In this document: positions 1 to 10,885 of the stretch, in pieces
Position numbering within the stretch: the stretch's first letter is position 1
Layout: the number at the start of each line of letters is the position of its first letter
NCBI GenBank assembly: GCA_020881915.1
Contig: JAJFPB010000007.1
Span: forward strand, 744,001-808,000
Reading direction: 5' to 3'
From: Paramyrothecium sp. XJ0827
Taxonomy: Eukaryota; Ascomycota; Sordariomycetes; Hypocreales; Stachybotryaceae
Length of the DNA stretch: 64,000 nt
The notes under the pieces: model-generated
The model's database searches: none
Seen by the model: only the letters and a program-made list of their open reading frames with translations
Told to the model about the DNA's origin: nothing
Program-made: the position numbers and the translations under genes

Positions 1-764
1 GCGACGTCGTCTGGCTGACCGAAACGAGGTATGCTTTGGGTCGGAAAGAATTCATCTTGGAACCGCTGCACAGCTTCCGGCCCGCAGTCCACTACGGCAT
101 CCGTCTCGGTCAAACCAGCCGTAACGGCGTTGGCAGTCGTCCCAGCCATGAACGCATACCTCTCGTCCTTGCCGCCAAAAGCCTGCGCCCACGTCCGACA
201 CAGTGACTCCCCTGCAGACTTGCCTGCAGCGTACATGAGTTGGTCGCTCCAGGGTTGACGCGAGCGGATAGAGGAGATGTAGATGATGCGGCTGTCTGGT
301 TGAAAGTAACGCCTTCGCACGAACTCCTCAACAATCATGATTGGGGTCTGCACGTTGCCGAGCAGGCTCCGCTGAACCTCCTCCGTGCTCAATTCGCCAA
401 GGGTGCCTGGCATCGGGTCGCCGGCGCAGTTCACGAAGATGTCAACGCGGCCACCAAACGTGCTACTGACCTCATCGGCAATGACGCCTGCGCATGCTGT
501 GGAGAAGATGTCGGCGACGAGGCCCTTGATCTGGAGGCTCGAGGGTCGAGGTCTGGAAGTGGCCGTGAAAACACGGTCGGTCACCTCGTCGTTCAGGATG
601 GAGGAGAGCGCCGCGACGCCCTTTTCGCCGGTGCAGGTTCCGAGAACCGAGCAGCCACGGGAGGCGAGATTGAAGGCAACGGCACGGCCGATGCCCCGAG
701 AGGCGCCGCTGATGACGGCAACCTTGTTGATGAGGTCAAGCTCGCGAACACGGAACGTCGCCAT
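1..764 (-). CDS. Short-chain dehydrogenase/reductase, 3' part missing
   Basis: Classical SDR, an NAD(P)-dependent oxidoreductase; substrate unknown. The minus frame is open from the ATG at 764 to the window edge with no intron, about 254 residues. The cofactor motif SGASRGIGRA lies near residues 19-28, NCAG near 110, and the catalytic Ser and YxxxK motif (YAAGKSAGE, after YISSIRS) near 170-190. The start MATFRVREL is the only Met just before the Rossmann strand LINKVAVISG. The stop codon lies beyond base 1, so only the substrate-binding C-terminus is missing. The upstream 2.2 kb is gene-poor. Family assignment is firm. Membership of a metabolite cluster to the left of the window cannot be judged. 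Confidence 0.85.
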   Translation of the reverse strand, partial: MATFRVRELDLINKVAVISGASRGIGRAVAFNLASRGCSVLGTCTGEKGVAALSSILNDEVTDRVFTATSRPRPSSLQIKGLVADIFSTACAGVIADEVSSTFGGRVDIFVNCAGDPMPGTLGELSTEEVQRSLLGNVQTPIMIVEEFVRRRYFQPDSRIIYISSIRSRQPWSDQLMYAAGKSAGESLCRTWAQAFGGKDERYAFMAGTTANAVTAGLTETDAVVDCGPEAVQRFQDEFFPTQSIPRFGQPDDV

Positions 765-3014
765 TGATGAGGCAATTACACTGGGCAGAGGCGATGTATC
801 TCAAACTACAAAGTACGCGATCCTCTCAGGGGTTTTCTACAAAGCTGCAAATGATTTGGATGAGGGATCACGACATTTGTTTGAGTCACATTGTAGATCA
901 AGGGCAGAGTTTCGTCTTACAGTACCTAAGCCTCTGGCCTTTGAGTCACACTTGGCATTGTGGCAGCGTTATTACTGTACCAGCCCAAACTCGCCACAAC
1001 TGCTTGACCCCGCATCTTCCGAGCCCAGTCTCCCCATTGCTGATAGAGGGTGGCGCCACATGGGCGTTTCCGCGGCTGTGTCGGCCACTTGAAGTGCCAC
1101 CATTGACCCAACAACTTCCTGAAGTTCGCCAATCTTAGCGAGGAGACTGGGAGCCTTCAGCAGCTATGCCAAAAGAGCCGGCACTCTATTCCCGTGAGTT
1201 ACCGAGGACTTCTCCAAGTTTGGTGTTATGGATGGCCCTCTCCATTGATGGCAGACCAGATGGCATGCCTCGGCGCCACGCGACGACGCCTTCGTGCTTT
1301 GTAGCTCTAAAAATTACGTGTGGGTGCGATTGCACACGTGAAAGAGGTTTTGTGGCTATGCTCTTATTTTTTAGTCTCCCTGTCTTCTCTTTCTCGTCTG
1401 ATGAGAGAGTAATCTGCAGGGTGTGTGCAATTGGTGATGGACTCATCGATGTGAACCCTTCCATTTACCAATCTTCTCAATTGCGTCGAGGTCGATAATC
1501 CCCTGCATTTGGCCGGTTGAGGCCCGTCCTGGTGGCTTTGTTCTTTCTCTCCTTGTGGGCGTTACCTCTGCAGTTAGCTGCCATTTTATCCCATATGCAA
1601 ATGGCCCAGACCGAACGTGAGAAGCTGCAAAGCCGAGGTGAGTCTTCTCTCTAGCCGTAGCACTCTAGTGACTGGTGTGGCACAGGGATGCGGTGGCCTG
1701 GAACCAAGAATACCCGGGCACTAATTATTAGTGTCGCCGGATTCTCTACGTGCTGTCACTGCAAGCCACGGCGGAAGATGCCGTGAGATGCAGGAACTAG
1801 GACGAAGCCATGGCATAAATACAATGCTGTCGTCTGCTACCGAAATCTTCATCCATTATCTGCCGGCAATCTCCCATCATTCAGCTCCTTGAACTAGGCC
1901 CAGAAGCTTATAAGACCCGACAATGTCTCCCGAACATTCATCCACTGTTCTCCACATTCAATCTCCAGGCCGCCCTTGAATTTGGAGACTCTAAACACTG
2001 AGTGTGGACCGGGGACGCCTCCGACTGTCTGGATATTCTCCACCCTGCTGCCTCCGCTGGCTTCCTTCCTAACGAAATTGAGGATGATCTCCAGTCAACT
2101 ATTACTATCGCATAATACTAATCTGAGTGATTCCGACCAAGGGGCCGTTAACCTCATGTCCAATGCAAATCTCTACCCAGGATGACCTTGTCACATAGGG
2201 GGTAGCTAATCGATCCAGTCTTGATCCAGTGGACTTCCGGCAGTCCGCACCTCTGTCGCCAACTTCCTTTAGGGGACGTTCATCCGGTCGACAGGGTCAC
2301 CTCTATAAGCATTGTAAAACGGCCATTTCCATGAACTACTCGCCTTGCCATCTAGTTCTTCACTCTCTGGTGTCTAAATGCCGCTAAGCTGCCACGACCC
2401 CGGGCACCATTGCTAATGAGATTGAATGGCCGGAAGCCGCTACGCCCTAGCCAACGGCTGCCCTGGGTCGAATGGTCGAGACTTCTGCTGAAGATTCTTG
2501 ACTCAAATGCCGCGTGGTGGGCTGCCTACCCCTGAATGGATGATCCGTCTCCAAAAGTGTGGAGTGATGACGATCGAAGTGGGCTCTCACGGTTGGTAGT
2601 GCCGGACCCGAACGTGCTGGCGGACCAGCCGAGGCCAATCAACGCCGAAGGACTGACTCGGAGCTCCTCGGCAGCTGAGACGGACAACGGATGCTCTAAC
2701 CGCAAGGACTCAAGGCCTATTCTCGACTCTTGTGGGCGTAATTTTGAGTTCCCTGCATGCTGCGAGCCGGCCCTTTCACTTGGAGCATGTCGGTTTTTTT
2801 TTCGCCACGCTCCCAAACAACAATTCCATACAAGTAGTCAACACGCTGGCAACGGGCTCGCCTTCGCAGGTACACTCGGTTCGTGCAATCTTTCCGTCTC
2901 AGCATAGGACTTTATTGTTCTTTGAGCTGGCCTGAGCTCGGTCGCGGATTGATTGCCACGGCTGCAAATTCTCGATACCTTTCTCCCTTGTCCTAAAACC
3001 GAGCTATCAACGCG
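765..3014. other. Gene-poor stretch
   Basis: I found no supportable gene here. A TATA-like ATAAATA near 1815 is followed by a leader-like stretch and an ATG at 1923, but that frame stops after 18 codons. Neighbouring frames look coding-like only in pieces, for example around 1976-2185 and 2536-2907. This may be old decayed coding DNA. A short T run lies near 2792. Confidence 0.4.
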
Positions 3015-4391
3015 ATGGCAATCCAAAGTAGGGCACTGCAAATCAATGCCGTCGGATACACCTTTGTCATCTTGTCGTCGATTGCCACCATCCTAAGAGT
3101 GTACTGCCGAGCATGGGTAATCAAGGCTTTCGCCGCGGATGACTGGTTGGCGGTAGCTGCGCAGGTACGAGTTGTTCCAAGACGGATGCGCTAGAAAGGG
3201 TTGTTAACAGGTCATAGATCCTCTTCATCGTATTCTGCGCTTATGAGCTTTCTGGTGTGCGCTATGGAACGGGGCGGCATTTCGCTGACATTCCCGACGA
3301 GAACTATCCCAAGGCCATGCAGGTATGCTCGTCTTATGAAAATGCGAAGCTTCTTGTCTCTAACATGACAACAGATGTGGTGGACATGCGAGCCGCTTTA
3401 TGTGTTGACAAACATGGCCATCAAAGCCAGTATTGCCATTTTCTTGTTGCGTATTTGCGTCCATCGTGTTCACAAAATCATCATCTGGGTGGTCACGGGA
3501 ATCACCGAGATTTACAGCTTGTTCTTTTTTCTTCTCTTCGTCTTGCAGTGTCGGCCGACGTCTCTCTTCTGGCTCCGCTACACGGCCGATCCGCCGAAGG
3601 GATCCTGCTTGGACGCCTCGATTGTCTCCAACGCCTTCTACGGCTACTCAGCCATCAGCTGCTTGACCGACTGGACGTACAGTATCCTGCCTATTTTCAT
3701 GGTTTGGAACCTGCAGATGAATCGGAGGGTGAAGGTCTCGGTCATCCTCATTCTCGCAGCTGGCGCCATGTAAGACACCCCATACCGCAAATGTGCAGCA
3801 GTCAGATGAATATACTGACGGGATTTCTACAGTGCTTCGAGCGCAACGATCGTGCGATTTCCGTACCTTTATTCTTTGACCGACATAAATGACTTTCTTT
3901 ACTCCACAACCGATGTTGCTATTTGGTCCACCGTCGAAACCGGTCTTGGTATCACAGCCGCAGCAATTGCCACTCTTCGACCACTCTTGCGGTCCTTCTT
4001 TGGAGGATCCTCCGCTGGTGGACACGGAACCTCAGCTCAACAATGGCCCAAGTCTGGCAGTGGACTCCCGAATGGAGGCTACATCCGCAACACTGGCACC
4101 GGTGGTGGAGAAGCATTTGAACTCCACGATACCACTGGGAAGCGAATGGGAGTCACCACCATCATCCACCGCGACAGCCAAGAGGAGGCTGATTTGGAGC
4201 GTCAAAAGTACAAAGGCGATGGCGCATCGGATACATCTGCGTCTGTCACACGGTTGGACGACTGGAACAGCAGCCAGTCGAATTTGGCCGACCGCAAGGA
4301 GGGGGCACCGGCTCAGGCATCGGCACCGGGCGCTTGGAATATCACCGTCAAGAAGACCCTTGTCCAAACTAGAGTGGAGGACACAATTTAG
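3015..4391 (+). CDS. Rhodopsin-domain integral membrane protein (Pth11-like)
   Basis: Multi-pass plasma-membrane protein of the fungal rhodopsin/Pth11-related family. Some relatives act as non-canonical GPCRs; the ligand here is unknown. Exons are 3015-3164, 3218-3322, 3375-3769 and 3833-4391, giving 402 residues. The first helix is VGYTFVILSSIATILRVYCRAW, followed by the conserved ADDW motif near residue 41. YELSGVRYGTGRH and then MWWTCEPLYVLTNMAIKAS follow, as in the family. Later helices include IIIWVVTGITEIYSLFF and the SNAFYGYSAISCLTDW segment. The tail from about residue 280 is hydrophilic, Gly/Ser-rich and probably cytoplasmic. Exon 2 uses the acceptor CATAG at 3217. The AACAG seven bases earlier would lead into a stop. 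Confidence 0.85.
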
Positions 4392-5264
4392 ACTAATCTA
4401 ATAACATGATACCCTTGTCTTGGACTTGTTGGATTCCAGATTATGTTCTCATGATTGTTGAGTTGTGAAGCCATTGGCTCCTTGACGTTAGTCTTCTTCA
4501 TCCATACTTTATTATCGATGTGCCTTCTGCCGTATTAAGATGTGATTCCTATGGTCAAGTCTTGTCACGCAGCTCAGAACAGACCTCCCGGCATCACTTC
4601 CGCACCCATCCAGTGCTACCAGTCAGATAGTGTCAGTGGGCAACTCGAAGAGCGCGGGAGGGTTTTACGATGCTAACGGAAACAGCGTCTGAAACTAGGT
4701 CATAACGGCCATATCATTGTGGCATGCAATCCCTATCGGGCATACTACCTTCAGCCTTGCTGTAACGGACTATTAGATTGGTGTCATTCCGTTGGAGCGA
4801 TTGGCGGAAGATCCCCTGTTCAGTAGCACTGTGGAGTCTCCAAGGGGGCAGACATCGATGGAATTGGAGAATGAACCCCTCACCTGTGGACCATTAGACG
4901 AGCTAGAAGGGCCAAATGCACGATACTTGTCTGCAGAATGAGGAAACCAAGGCAAATTCATTCAACACCCCTTTGGGCAAGGAGACGAACTCCTGAAAGC
5001 GGCATGGAGCCAATGCATATAACCCTGCGCTTCGTGAGGATGAGGATGTCGGAGACTCTAGACCGAACCTAAAAACACTACTTGAGAATTTTGGGGCATG
5101 TTAGTCGCCTTTGACGGAGGCTGCTCGTCCGCCTCGCCAATTGAAGGCAAGCTGGGGCTTTGGCAACGAGATATTTACCCCATATATAGAGGATCCTGCC
5201 TACCGCAAAAGATGGTTCTCAGACACACAGGGCTTGTTTCTCTCGACCGACCCCATCGACGACG
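4392..5264. other. Intergenic: 3' flank and esterase promoter
   Basis: No gene is supported. The last 100 bases hold the TATA box of the esterase gene. The rest shows no repeat or long open frame. Confidence 0.5.
5183..5188 (+). promoter_or_regulatory. TATA box of the CE1 esterase gene
   Basis: TATATA lies 77 bases upstream of the esterase ATG, a usual distance for a fungal gene with a short leader. Confidence 0.5.
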
Positions 5265-6665
5265 ATGCAACTGTTGACCGTTCTGGGCGTATGGGCTTGG
5301 GCCCTTTTCAGCGTCGCCTTCGGTGCTGAAGTGGTACCACGCTCCGCCTTCACCGAGGTTACGTCGTACGGCTCGAACCCGACCGGCACGCGCATGTGGC
5401 TCTACGTCCCGAAGAACCTCGCTTCGAAGCCTGCCATTGTCGTGGGAATCCATTGGTGCAGCGGGAGCGCGCAGGCCTACTACCAGGGCACGCACTGGGC
5501 TCGCAACGCCGAGAGCTATGGATACATTGTCATCTACCCCCAGACGCCGTACACGTCTGGCAACTGCTGGGATGTTGCGTCCAAGATGACGCTGACGCAC
5601 AATGGTGGCGGCAACAGCAACTCCATTGCCAACATGGTTGCATTTGTTGCTGAGCAGTATGGCGCCGACAAGAGCAGGGTGTTTGCTACCGGTATCTCGT
5701 CAGGTGCCATGATGACAGTATGAACCGTCCATTTTGATTTCGAGAGTGCTTGTAGACTTACTCATAGGCAGAATGTCCTGGCTGCAACCTACCCAGATGT
5801 CTTTGCAGCCGGTATCGCCTATGCAGGCGTCCCCGCGGGTTGCTTCATGAGCGCTGACAACGTGCCCGCCGCGTGGAACTCCACCTGTTCTACTGGACAA
5901 TCTATCTGGACCCAGCAGCAGTGGGCCAACGTCGTATACAACATGTACCCGGGCTACACGGGGCCGAGGCCAAAGATGCAAATCTACCATGGCTCAGCCG
6001 ACGAGGCTTTGAACGTTCAAAACTACTACGAGACAATCAAGCAGTGGACCGGTGTGTTCGGCTATTCAACGACGGCACAGGTCACCACGCCTAACTACCC
6101 GCGGGGCCCCTACAATAAATTCGTTTTTGGCGAGAAACTCCAGGTACAAGGTAACCGAGCCATCCAACCAGTTCATGGCTAACCGTGTCTAGACATTCCT
6201 TGGTACTGGTGTCAGCCACTCGATTGATGTGTTCCCAGAAGAAGACCTGAGGTGGTTCGGCCTGATAGTAAGAGAATCTACCGACTCCCCCATGTGCTAT
6301 CACCCTTTCTAACTTTCCAATAGAACTCCTCGTTGCCGCCCACATCGACAGCGGCGTCAACAATCACCCAGACACAAACGTCGACAAAGACGTCGACGCA
6401 GTCTAGAACGAGCACAGCACCTCCGGCAAGTACGACCACTGCTTCTGGCACTGTACCTCGCTGGGGACAGTGCGGAGGCATCAACTGGACTGGTCCAACA
6501 ACGGTATGCTTCAATCAACACAGAAGAGAAATCAAGGCTGACATGTTCGCAGTGTGTGAGTGGATCAACTTGCGTCAAAGTCAACGACTGTGAGTGGACC
6601 ATGTCTCTTGATACAACCAGGAACTTATATTGACTCCGAATCTAGGGTACTCTCAATGTCTGTAA
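5265..6665 (+). CDS. Secreted CE1 acetylxylan/feruloyl esterase with CBM1
   Basis: Plant cell-wall esterase expected to remove acetyl or feruloyl groups from xylan outside the cell. Exons are 5265-5717, 5772-6143, 6193-6267, 6324-6503, 6553-6589 and 6646-6665, giving 378 residues. A signal peptide (MQLLTVLGVWAWALFSVAFGA) is followed by an alpha/beta-hydrolase of CE family 1. The nucleophile motif is GISSG, near residue 146; IHWCSGSA and YAGVPAGCF are conserved; the catalytic His is probably in GTGVSHSID. A Ser/Thr linker leads to a C-terminal fungal CBM1 cellulose-binding module (WGQCGG ... SQCL). The last two introns fall inside CBM1, and only their removal restores its cysteine pattern. Acetylxylan esterase is the likeliest role; feruloyl esterase remains possible. 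Confidence 0.9.
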
Positions 6666-7006
6666 GCCAGCCCGGGAGCCATAGGGGGGTAGTCAACATT
6701 CAAGTATAGGACGTTAGGAAGTTTCGTTCACAGAGACCACCGCACAGAGGGTCAGCAAAGAGCGTGGTCGACGTTCTTAGAGTTTCAAAGCTGCTACTCT
6801 GAAAAGCAACAGAAATTGAAACCTATACTTCCCTCACATTACAAGGTTGTGAATGTATTCTCGGATCGCTATGAGAGTCCATCGTTGTATGACCTGACCC
6901 CCTCTCGACTACCTGTTTCCACTCCCCTCCTCTTGCAGAAAATAGTAGGACCCATGATTTAGGAGCCACTGGAGCCTAAATCATGGCATACTGGTGCTCT
7001 CAGATT
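6666..7006. other. Intergenic between convergent genes
   Basis: Shared 3' region of the esterase (+) and the 201-residue ORF (-). It contains one clear inverted repeat, listed separately, and nothing else that I can support. Confidence 0.5.
6953..6985. repeat. 11-bp inverted repeat (hairpin)
   Basis: CATGATTTAGG at 6953-6963 is exactly complementary to CCTAAATCATG at 6975-6985, with an 11-base loop. It starts 22 bases past the stop of the minus-strand ORF 7007-7612. It may act in 3' end formation, or it may be the relic of a small inverted-repeat element. Confidence 0.6.
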
Positions 7007-7612
7007 TCACATCGTAGTTGTGTCCATGTGGCCAAGTGTGCCAAGTTGCAGGCGCAGATGCTCCACCAGCTTGGGAGATATTCTATCCTGCTCACCATAC
7101 ACTACTTCAAAGCCCACCTCACCTCGCACCCGCATTTTAGTCACGGTGGCAATACTCATGACCAGGGTTGCTGCGTCGCGTGTTCGTATGCCCACGACTT
7201 GTTCAGCGCAGGGCATGCCGACATCCCACCAAACCTTTGGAGTAGCATCTTCGTCTTGCTTAGGCAGTGTCAGATCGAACACTATGTGCTGAAAAGGTGG
7301 CATCTGCAGAAGAGTTTGTCTCCAGGCATGTCCCAGCTGTTGTATGTTGATCATCTCATCTGGCCAAGAGCCTTTGCCGTTTTGGCTGAATGTGGTTCCA
7401 GCCTCTCCTGAGGTGGGTTTGCGACAAGCTTCAAGCGCTTTGGGATCAGTAAGTGGTTGAAGCAGGGCCAGTCTTGCATGTGTCATGCGAGTTGCTACTT
7501 GTGACGGTACGTGGCCTGCTTCCTCCTGGGGTGCGGCGGCCAGAGGAGATAGTCCTGTGACTATACTGGTGTGCACAAAATGTGCTGCAATCGCGAAAGG
7601 ATAATCGGCCAT
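7007..7612 (-). CDS. Hypothetical protein, 201 residues
   Basis: Unrecognised intronless ORF. It begins MADYPFAIAAHFVHTSIV in a good start context (AAAATGGCC), about 65 bases downstream of an AATATATG element on the minus strand, and it ends in GHMDTTTM. I see no signal peptide or membrane helix. The middle (HIVFDLTLPKQDED, PKVWWDVGMP) and the C-terminal half (TLVMSIATVTKMRVRGEVGFEVVYGEQ) look like ordinary globular sequence. The divergent frame at 7774-8388 looks non-coding. The length and start context favour a real gene, but no family supports it. Confidence 0.45.
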   Translation of the reverse strand: MADYPFAIAAHFVHTSIVTGLSPLAAAPQEEAGHVPSQVATRMTHARLALLQPLTDPKALEACRKPTSGEAGTTFSQNGKGSWPDEMINIQQLGHAWRQTLLQMPPFQHIVFDLTLPKQDEDATPKVWWDVGMPCAEQVVGIRTRDAATLVMSIATVTKMRVRGEVGFEVVYGEQDRISPKLVEHLRLQLGTLGHMDTTTM

Positions 7613-8423
7613 TTTCGCTGTATATGTCGAGGAGAATAGCTGGCGACTGAAAAGAAGTCAGCTGGTGTATCGAAAGCATATATTGGACATGATCAGGCTG
7701 CCAGGTAGGGCTGACGTCAGCATTTCTGCATTTGTGAGGAGGGGGAGACAAAGCAAAGGTTGTAAGTGGTTGAGTGTTCTCGAACAGACCTCTCCAAGTC
7801 AATTGGGTTGCTGAGACTTGCCGAGAAGCAACAGGCCTATCTAGGTTACAGGAGGCACGCCGTGTGGAGAATTTCAGTCACATCTATCAAGGTTCTCATT
7901 GTCATATCAACATCATACCCGAAAATGGGCGTGAAACCATCTTAAGAGAGACCGGTCCCTGCCCAAGGAAGCTGGCGGCGGCCCTGTCTTGCATGTATAG
8001 GGTAGGCAAGAGCAAAGTGCATCGTCTTGATACTTTTGTAAGGTATCACTGGGCTGGCAAAGGAAGACCAGTCTTACAGGGAACCGCTTTTGGTTTTCCT
8101 TCTCCGCTTCTTGCCAAGACTCCTACCCTGGAGGCTCCACGCTGCCGAATATCCGTCATGAGCACATACACATGGAACCAATCAAAGGCGTGGAAGAGAG
8201 CACAAGGAGATGCAGAAAGACTCCTTACACGTGCCTCTCCACTGGACCAGCCTCCCACGTGTTTGCCGTCTGATCTTAGGAACGTTACAATGGCGGCAAG
8301 GATCACGCAGTCGGATAAGTATGTAATAAAATCAGGGTCCTCCGCAGAAGCGGCGGTTGATTGTGCACTTCATTACCCATCGAAATGAACAGTTGCGCGA
8401 CACTCGCTACAACCTCAGCAAAA
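7613..8423. other. Bidirectional intergenic region
   Basis: Upstream DNA shared by the 201-residue ORF (-) and the PI-PLC-like gene (+). A 204-codon open frame on the + strand (7774-8388) lies here but has no protein-like features. Confidence 0.45.
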
Positions 8424-9443
8424 ATGTTTGTGAAGATGCGGGTATCTGGTCTCCTCACGTTGTATTTCTGCGCTGTGCTCGTTAAGGCCAGCTGCTATCG
8501 GGGCTATACCTCACCCTTCTCTTTTGATGTCGACAGGGCAACCCACCCTGACTGGATGGGGGATATCCCAGACGACACGTACCTTACCGCATTGTCCATT
8601 CCCGGCACACATGATACTATGGCCTATGATATTCGGGATCAAGTGTGGCAATGCCAGAACAGGAATCTCTCGGTTCAGCTCAATGCGGGCGTCCGCTATT
8701 TTGACATTCGCGGCCGCTTGGTCAACAACCTGCTGGACATCTACCACAGCGTTGCGTATACCGGATATAGTTACGAGGATGTTCTGCTTGGCTTCTTCGA
8801 CTTCTTAGAGCAGCACCCTAGCGAGACCATTGTCATGCGCATGAAGCAGGAGAGCACCGCCATTAATTCCACCATTCCTTACGAGGATGCCTTCCTCCAC
8901 TATCTCTGGAACAACACTGCTACTGCTGAAGGCGCGCAGAAGCGCTTGCATATCCTGCCTGAGGGTGAGGCGTATGCGCCGATTCCCAAATTAGGCGAAC
9001 TTCGTGGAAAAGTTCTCATCCTCCAGAATTTCCCGTCTCGAGTGCCAAATCGCTACGGCATCGGGTGGGAGTCACCAGATATGGTTTTGCAGGACTTGTG
9101 GGAGATTGAGAACGTCGCTTCATTATGGAAGAAGTGGGATGCGATCAAGGCCTCGCTTATACGGTCCGCCAAATCCCTCGACGACAACCGAGCTTTGTTC
9201 CTTTCGCATCTGAGCGCCTCGGTCGGCGTGCTCCCCATTGAGGCTGCAGCGGGCCCCCTCAACCGCACCGTCGTTGGCATGAACGACCAGACGGGCGATT
9301 GGCTAGCGAATATCGTGAAGGATGAGAGCGATCCGGAGTATGGCAAGACAGGCATTGTTATCACCGACTTCCCAGGCCAGAGGCTTGTAGATGCAGTGCT
9401 GGAGCGTAACAGGCATTTGTTCCAGACTGCTCTAATGCACTAG
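8424..9443 (+). CDS. Secreted PI-PLC X-domain phosphodiesterase
   Basis: PLC-like phosphodiesterase of the bacterial-type phosphatidylinositol phospholipase C superfamily, probably acting outside the cell. It is intronless, 339 residues from the ATG at 8424. In-frame ATGs at 8361 and 8385 would put a polar extension before the signal peptide, so I prefer 8424; 8436 is also possible. MFVKMRVSGLLTLYFCAVLVKASC is a signal peptide. The two catalytic histidines are visible in SIPGTHDTM and in IYHSVAYTG. GVRYFDIRGR and SETIVMRMKQE are conserved strands of the TIM barrel. In bacterial enzymes these histidines carry out acid-base catalysis; fungal substrates are poorly known. Confidence 0.85.
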   Translation: MFVKMRVSGLLTLYFCAVLVKASCYRGYTSPFSFDVDRATHPDWMGDIPDDTYLTALSIPGTHDTMAYDIRDQVWQCQNRNLSVQLNAGVRYFDIRGRLVNNLLDIYHSVAYTGYSYEDVLLGFFDFLEQHPSETIVMRMKQESTAINSTIPYEDAFLHYLWNNTATAEGAQKRLHILPEGEAYAPIPKLGELRGKVLILQNFPSRVPNRYGIGWESPDMVLQDLWEIENVASLWKKWDAIKASLIRSAKSLDDNRALFLSHLSASVGVLPIEAAAGPLNRTVVGMNDQTGDWLANIVKDESDPEYGKTGIVITDFPGQRLVDAVLERNRHLFQTALMH

Positions 9444-9724
9444 GTCTTGCATAGTGTCTACGACTAGACCAAGTTCAAGCTGGCTTTCGACCGACATTGC
9501 AATCTTGCAGAATGCTTGACAAACGAACATCTGGCGACTGCCTGGTACAGCCACGCAGCAGACTTCCCTAAATTGATGGCTAGCTAGGTAGAAACGATGA
9601 GTAGCTGTCAAATATTTTGGTTAATAACGTCTTTCTCAAACAATACCCTTCCAAGTTGCTATTCCCAATTGTCCTGCTTGCGGCTTATGTAGCGATGGGC
9701 GCATTTCCATCCAGGATGTCAGCA
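9444..9724. other. Intergenic between convergent genes
   Basis: 3' flanks of the PI-PLC-like and PEBP genes. I see nothing else. Confidence 0.5.
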
Positions 9725-10618
9725 TTACTGCTTTTTGTTCTGCGCATAAATGAAGTTGGCAGCTATAAATTGAGTCAATATAATGCGTGCCACTGGAGAG
9801 GCATCCTTTCTACTTACCCACTGGTACAAGTCCGTTGTCATGCGCCCAGTCTCGGACGCCGTAGCCTTCCCTGCCCCCACCCCAGTGCTGCCGATCGCTT
9901 GGCTTTGATGGATGAAGCGGCTCTGTGGTACCGTTCAGCGGAGCAAAGACCAAGAATACATAGCGATGTCTTCCTGTTTTAGGCGGAGGGCCTGGTGGCT
10001 TGTAAGGGACGATGTCCTTGAGTCCGGAGAGTGTTAGCTCTGAGCAGCTCTCACCGCCGGGAGATAGGGCAAGTCCCGTCGCGATGAAATGACACATCTC
10101 GGACCATTTCGGATCGCTGCGCGAGGGTGCGTCTGGATCTGTCAGGGTAATGGTGTAGGTCATGTTTGAACCGCACTGGGCCGATGGAGCATCGGGACTC
10201 AAGGCCAAGGTGAAACCGGGCTGCTTCTTGACTTGCTTCACTTTAAGCAAATTGCCGAGAGACGCGTTTCTCTTTTTCCATTCCGCGCTAAGAACAAAGG
10301 ACGGCTGGAAGTCATCGATCACTTGAGTATGTGTGTTAGCTACGGTGCGTCAACGAGGCCGGTGGTCTTTGCGATCTCACCCGTAGGAATGATTTGCGAC
10401 GCGATGAGGCTGCAAGGAATCAGTCATGCTGAATAGCGGTGATGCTTTCCAACTCGCTCGACTTACGCATCGCGAACATTGTTGAAAGGCGTGTCATCGA
10501 AGCCCGCAGCTCTATCTGGCCTAAGAACAACCTGGTCCGAGGGCAAAGCCAGGACAGTGCTTCCTATCCACGAGCTTATGCCTACCAAAGAAAAAAGTAG
10601 GGCGAATATCCTTGCCAT
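9725..10618 (-). CDS. Secreted PEBP-family protein
   Basis: Phosphatidylethanolamine-binding protein family, related to yeast carboxypeptidase Y inhibitor; it probably binds a lipid head group or a protease. Exons on the minus strand are 10467-10618, 10381-10409, 9818-10321 and 9725-9762, giving 240 residues. The start at 10618 gives a signal peptide (MARIFALLFSLVGISSWIGS); an ATG at 10660 would add 14 polar residues before it. Ligand-pocket motifs are visible: DPDAPSRSDPKWSEMCHFI and PPKTGRHRYVFLVF. Exon 2 is only 29 bases long. Reading straight through its 3' side meets a stop, and the GTGAGATC donor at 10380 restores frame into VIDDFQPSF. The last exon adds AANFIYAQNKKQ, the usual end of the fold. 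Confidence 0.85.
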
Positions 10619-10885
10619 CGTTCTCGAAGTTGAGAATTGTTTACGATCAGAATTGGTCAAGGCTGGTCTTTAGCTGTGATGGGGTTTGGGACAAGTCTCA
10701 ATGCTTGCGGATGTCGCATGCAGCAGCATTTTTATTCAGGAGTCGTCGAACCCCGCGAGGTGGTGACATCATTCTGAGCTTCTTGCACGAAACCAATGAC
10801 CTTTGAGCAACTGAGACTTTTCATGCTCAAGAGAATTTTATGTATTATAACAGGTATTCTCGAAATTTTTGCGACGTCTTTCCCT

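Noticed and set aside
240..767. 175-codon + strand frame
   Set aside because: It is antisense to the SDR gene, whose cofactor and catalytic motifs are clear on the minus strand.
1592..1786. Possible two-exon 50-residue gene
   Set aside because: Splice signals are acceptable, but the product has no recognisable feature and chance is likely.
2536..2907. 123-codon + strand frame
   Set aside because: No domain, signal or splice support; overlapping frames of similar length exist on both strands.
7774..8388. 204-codon + strand frame before the PI-PLC gene
   Set aside because: Low-complexity mixture without protein-like pattern, lying in the promoter region of two divergent genes.
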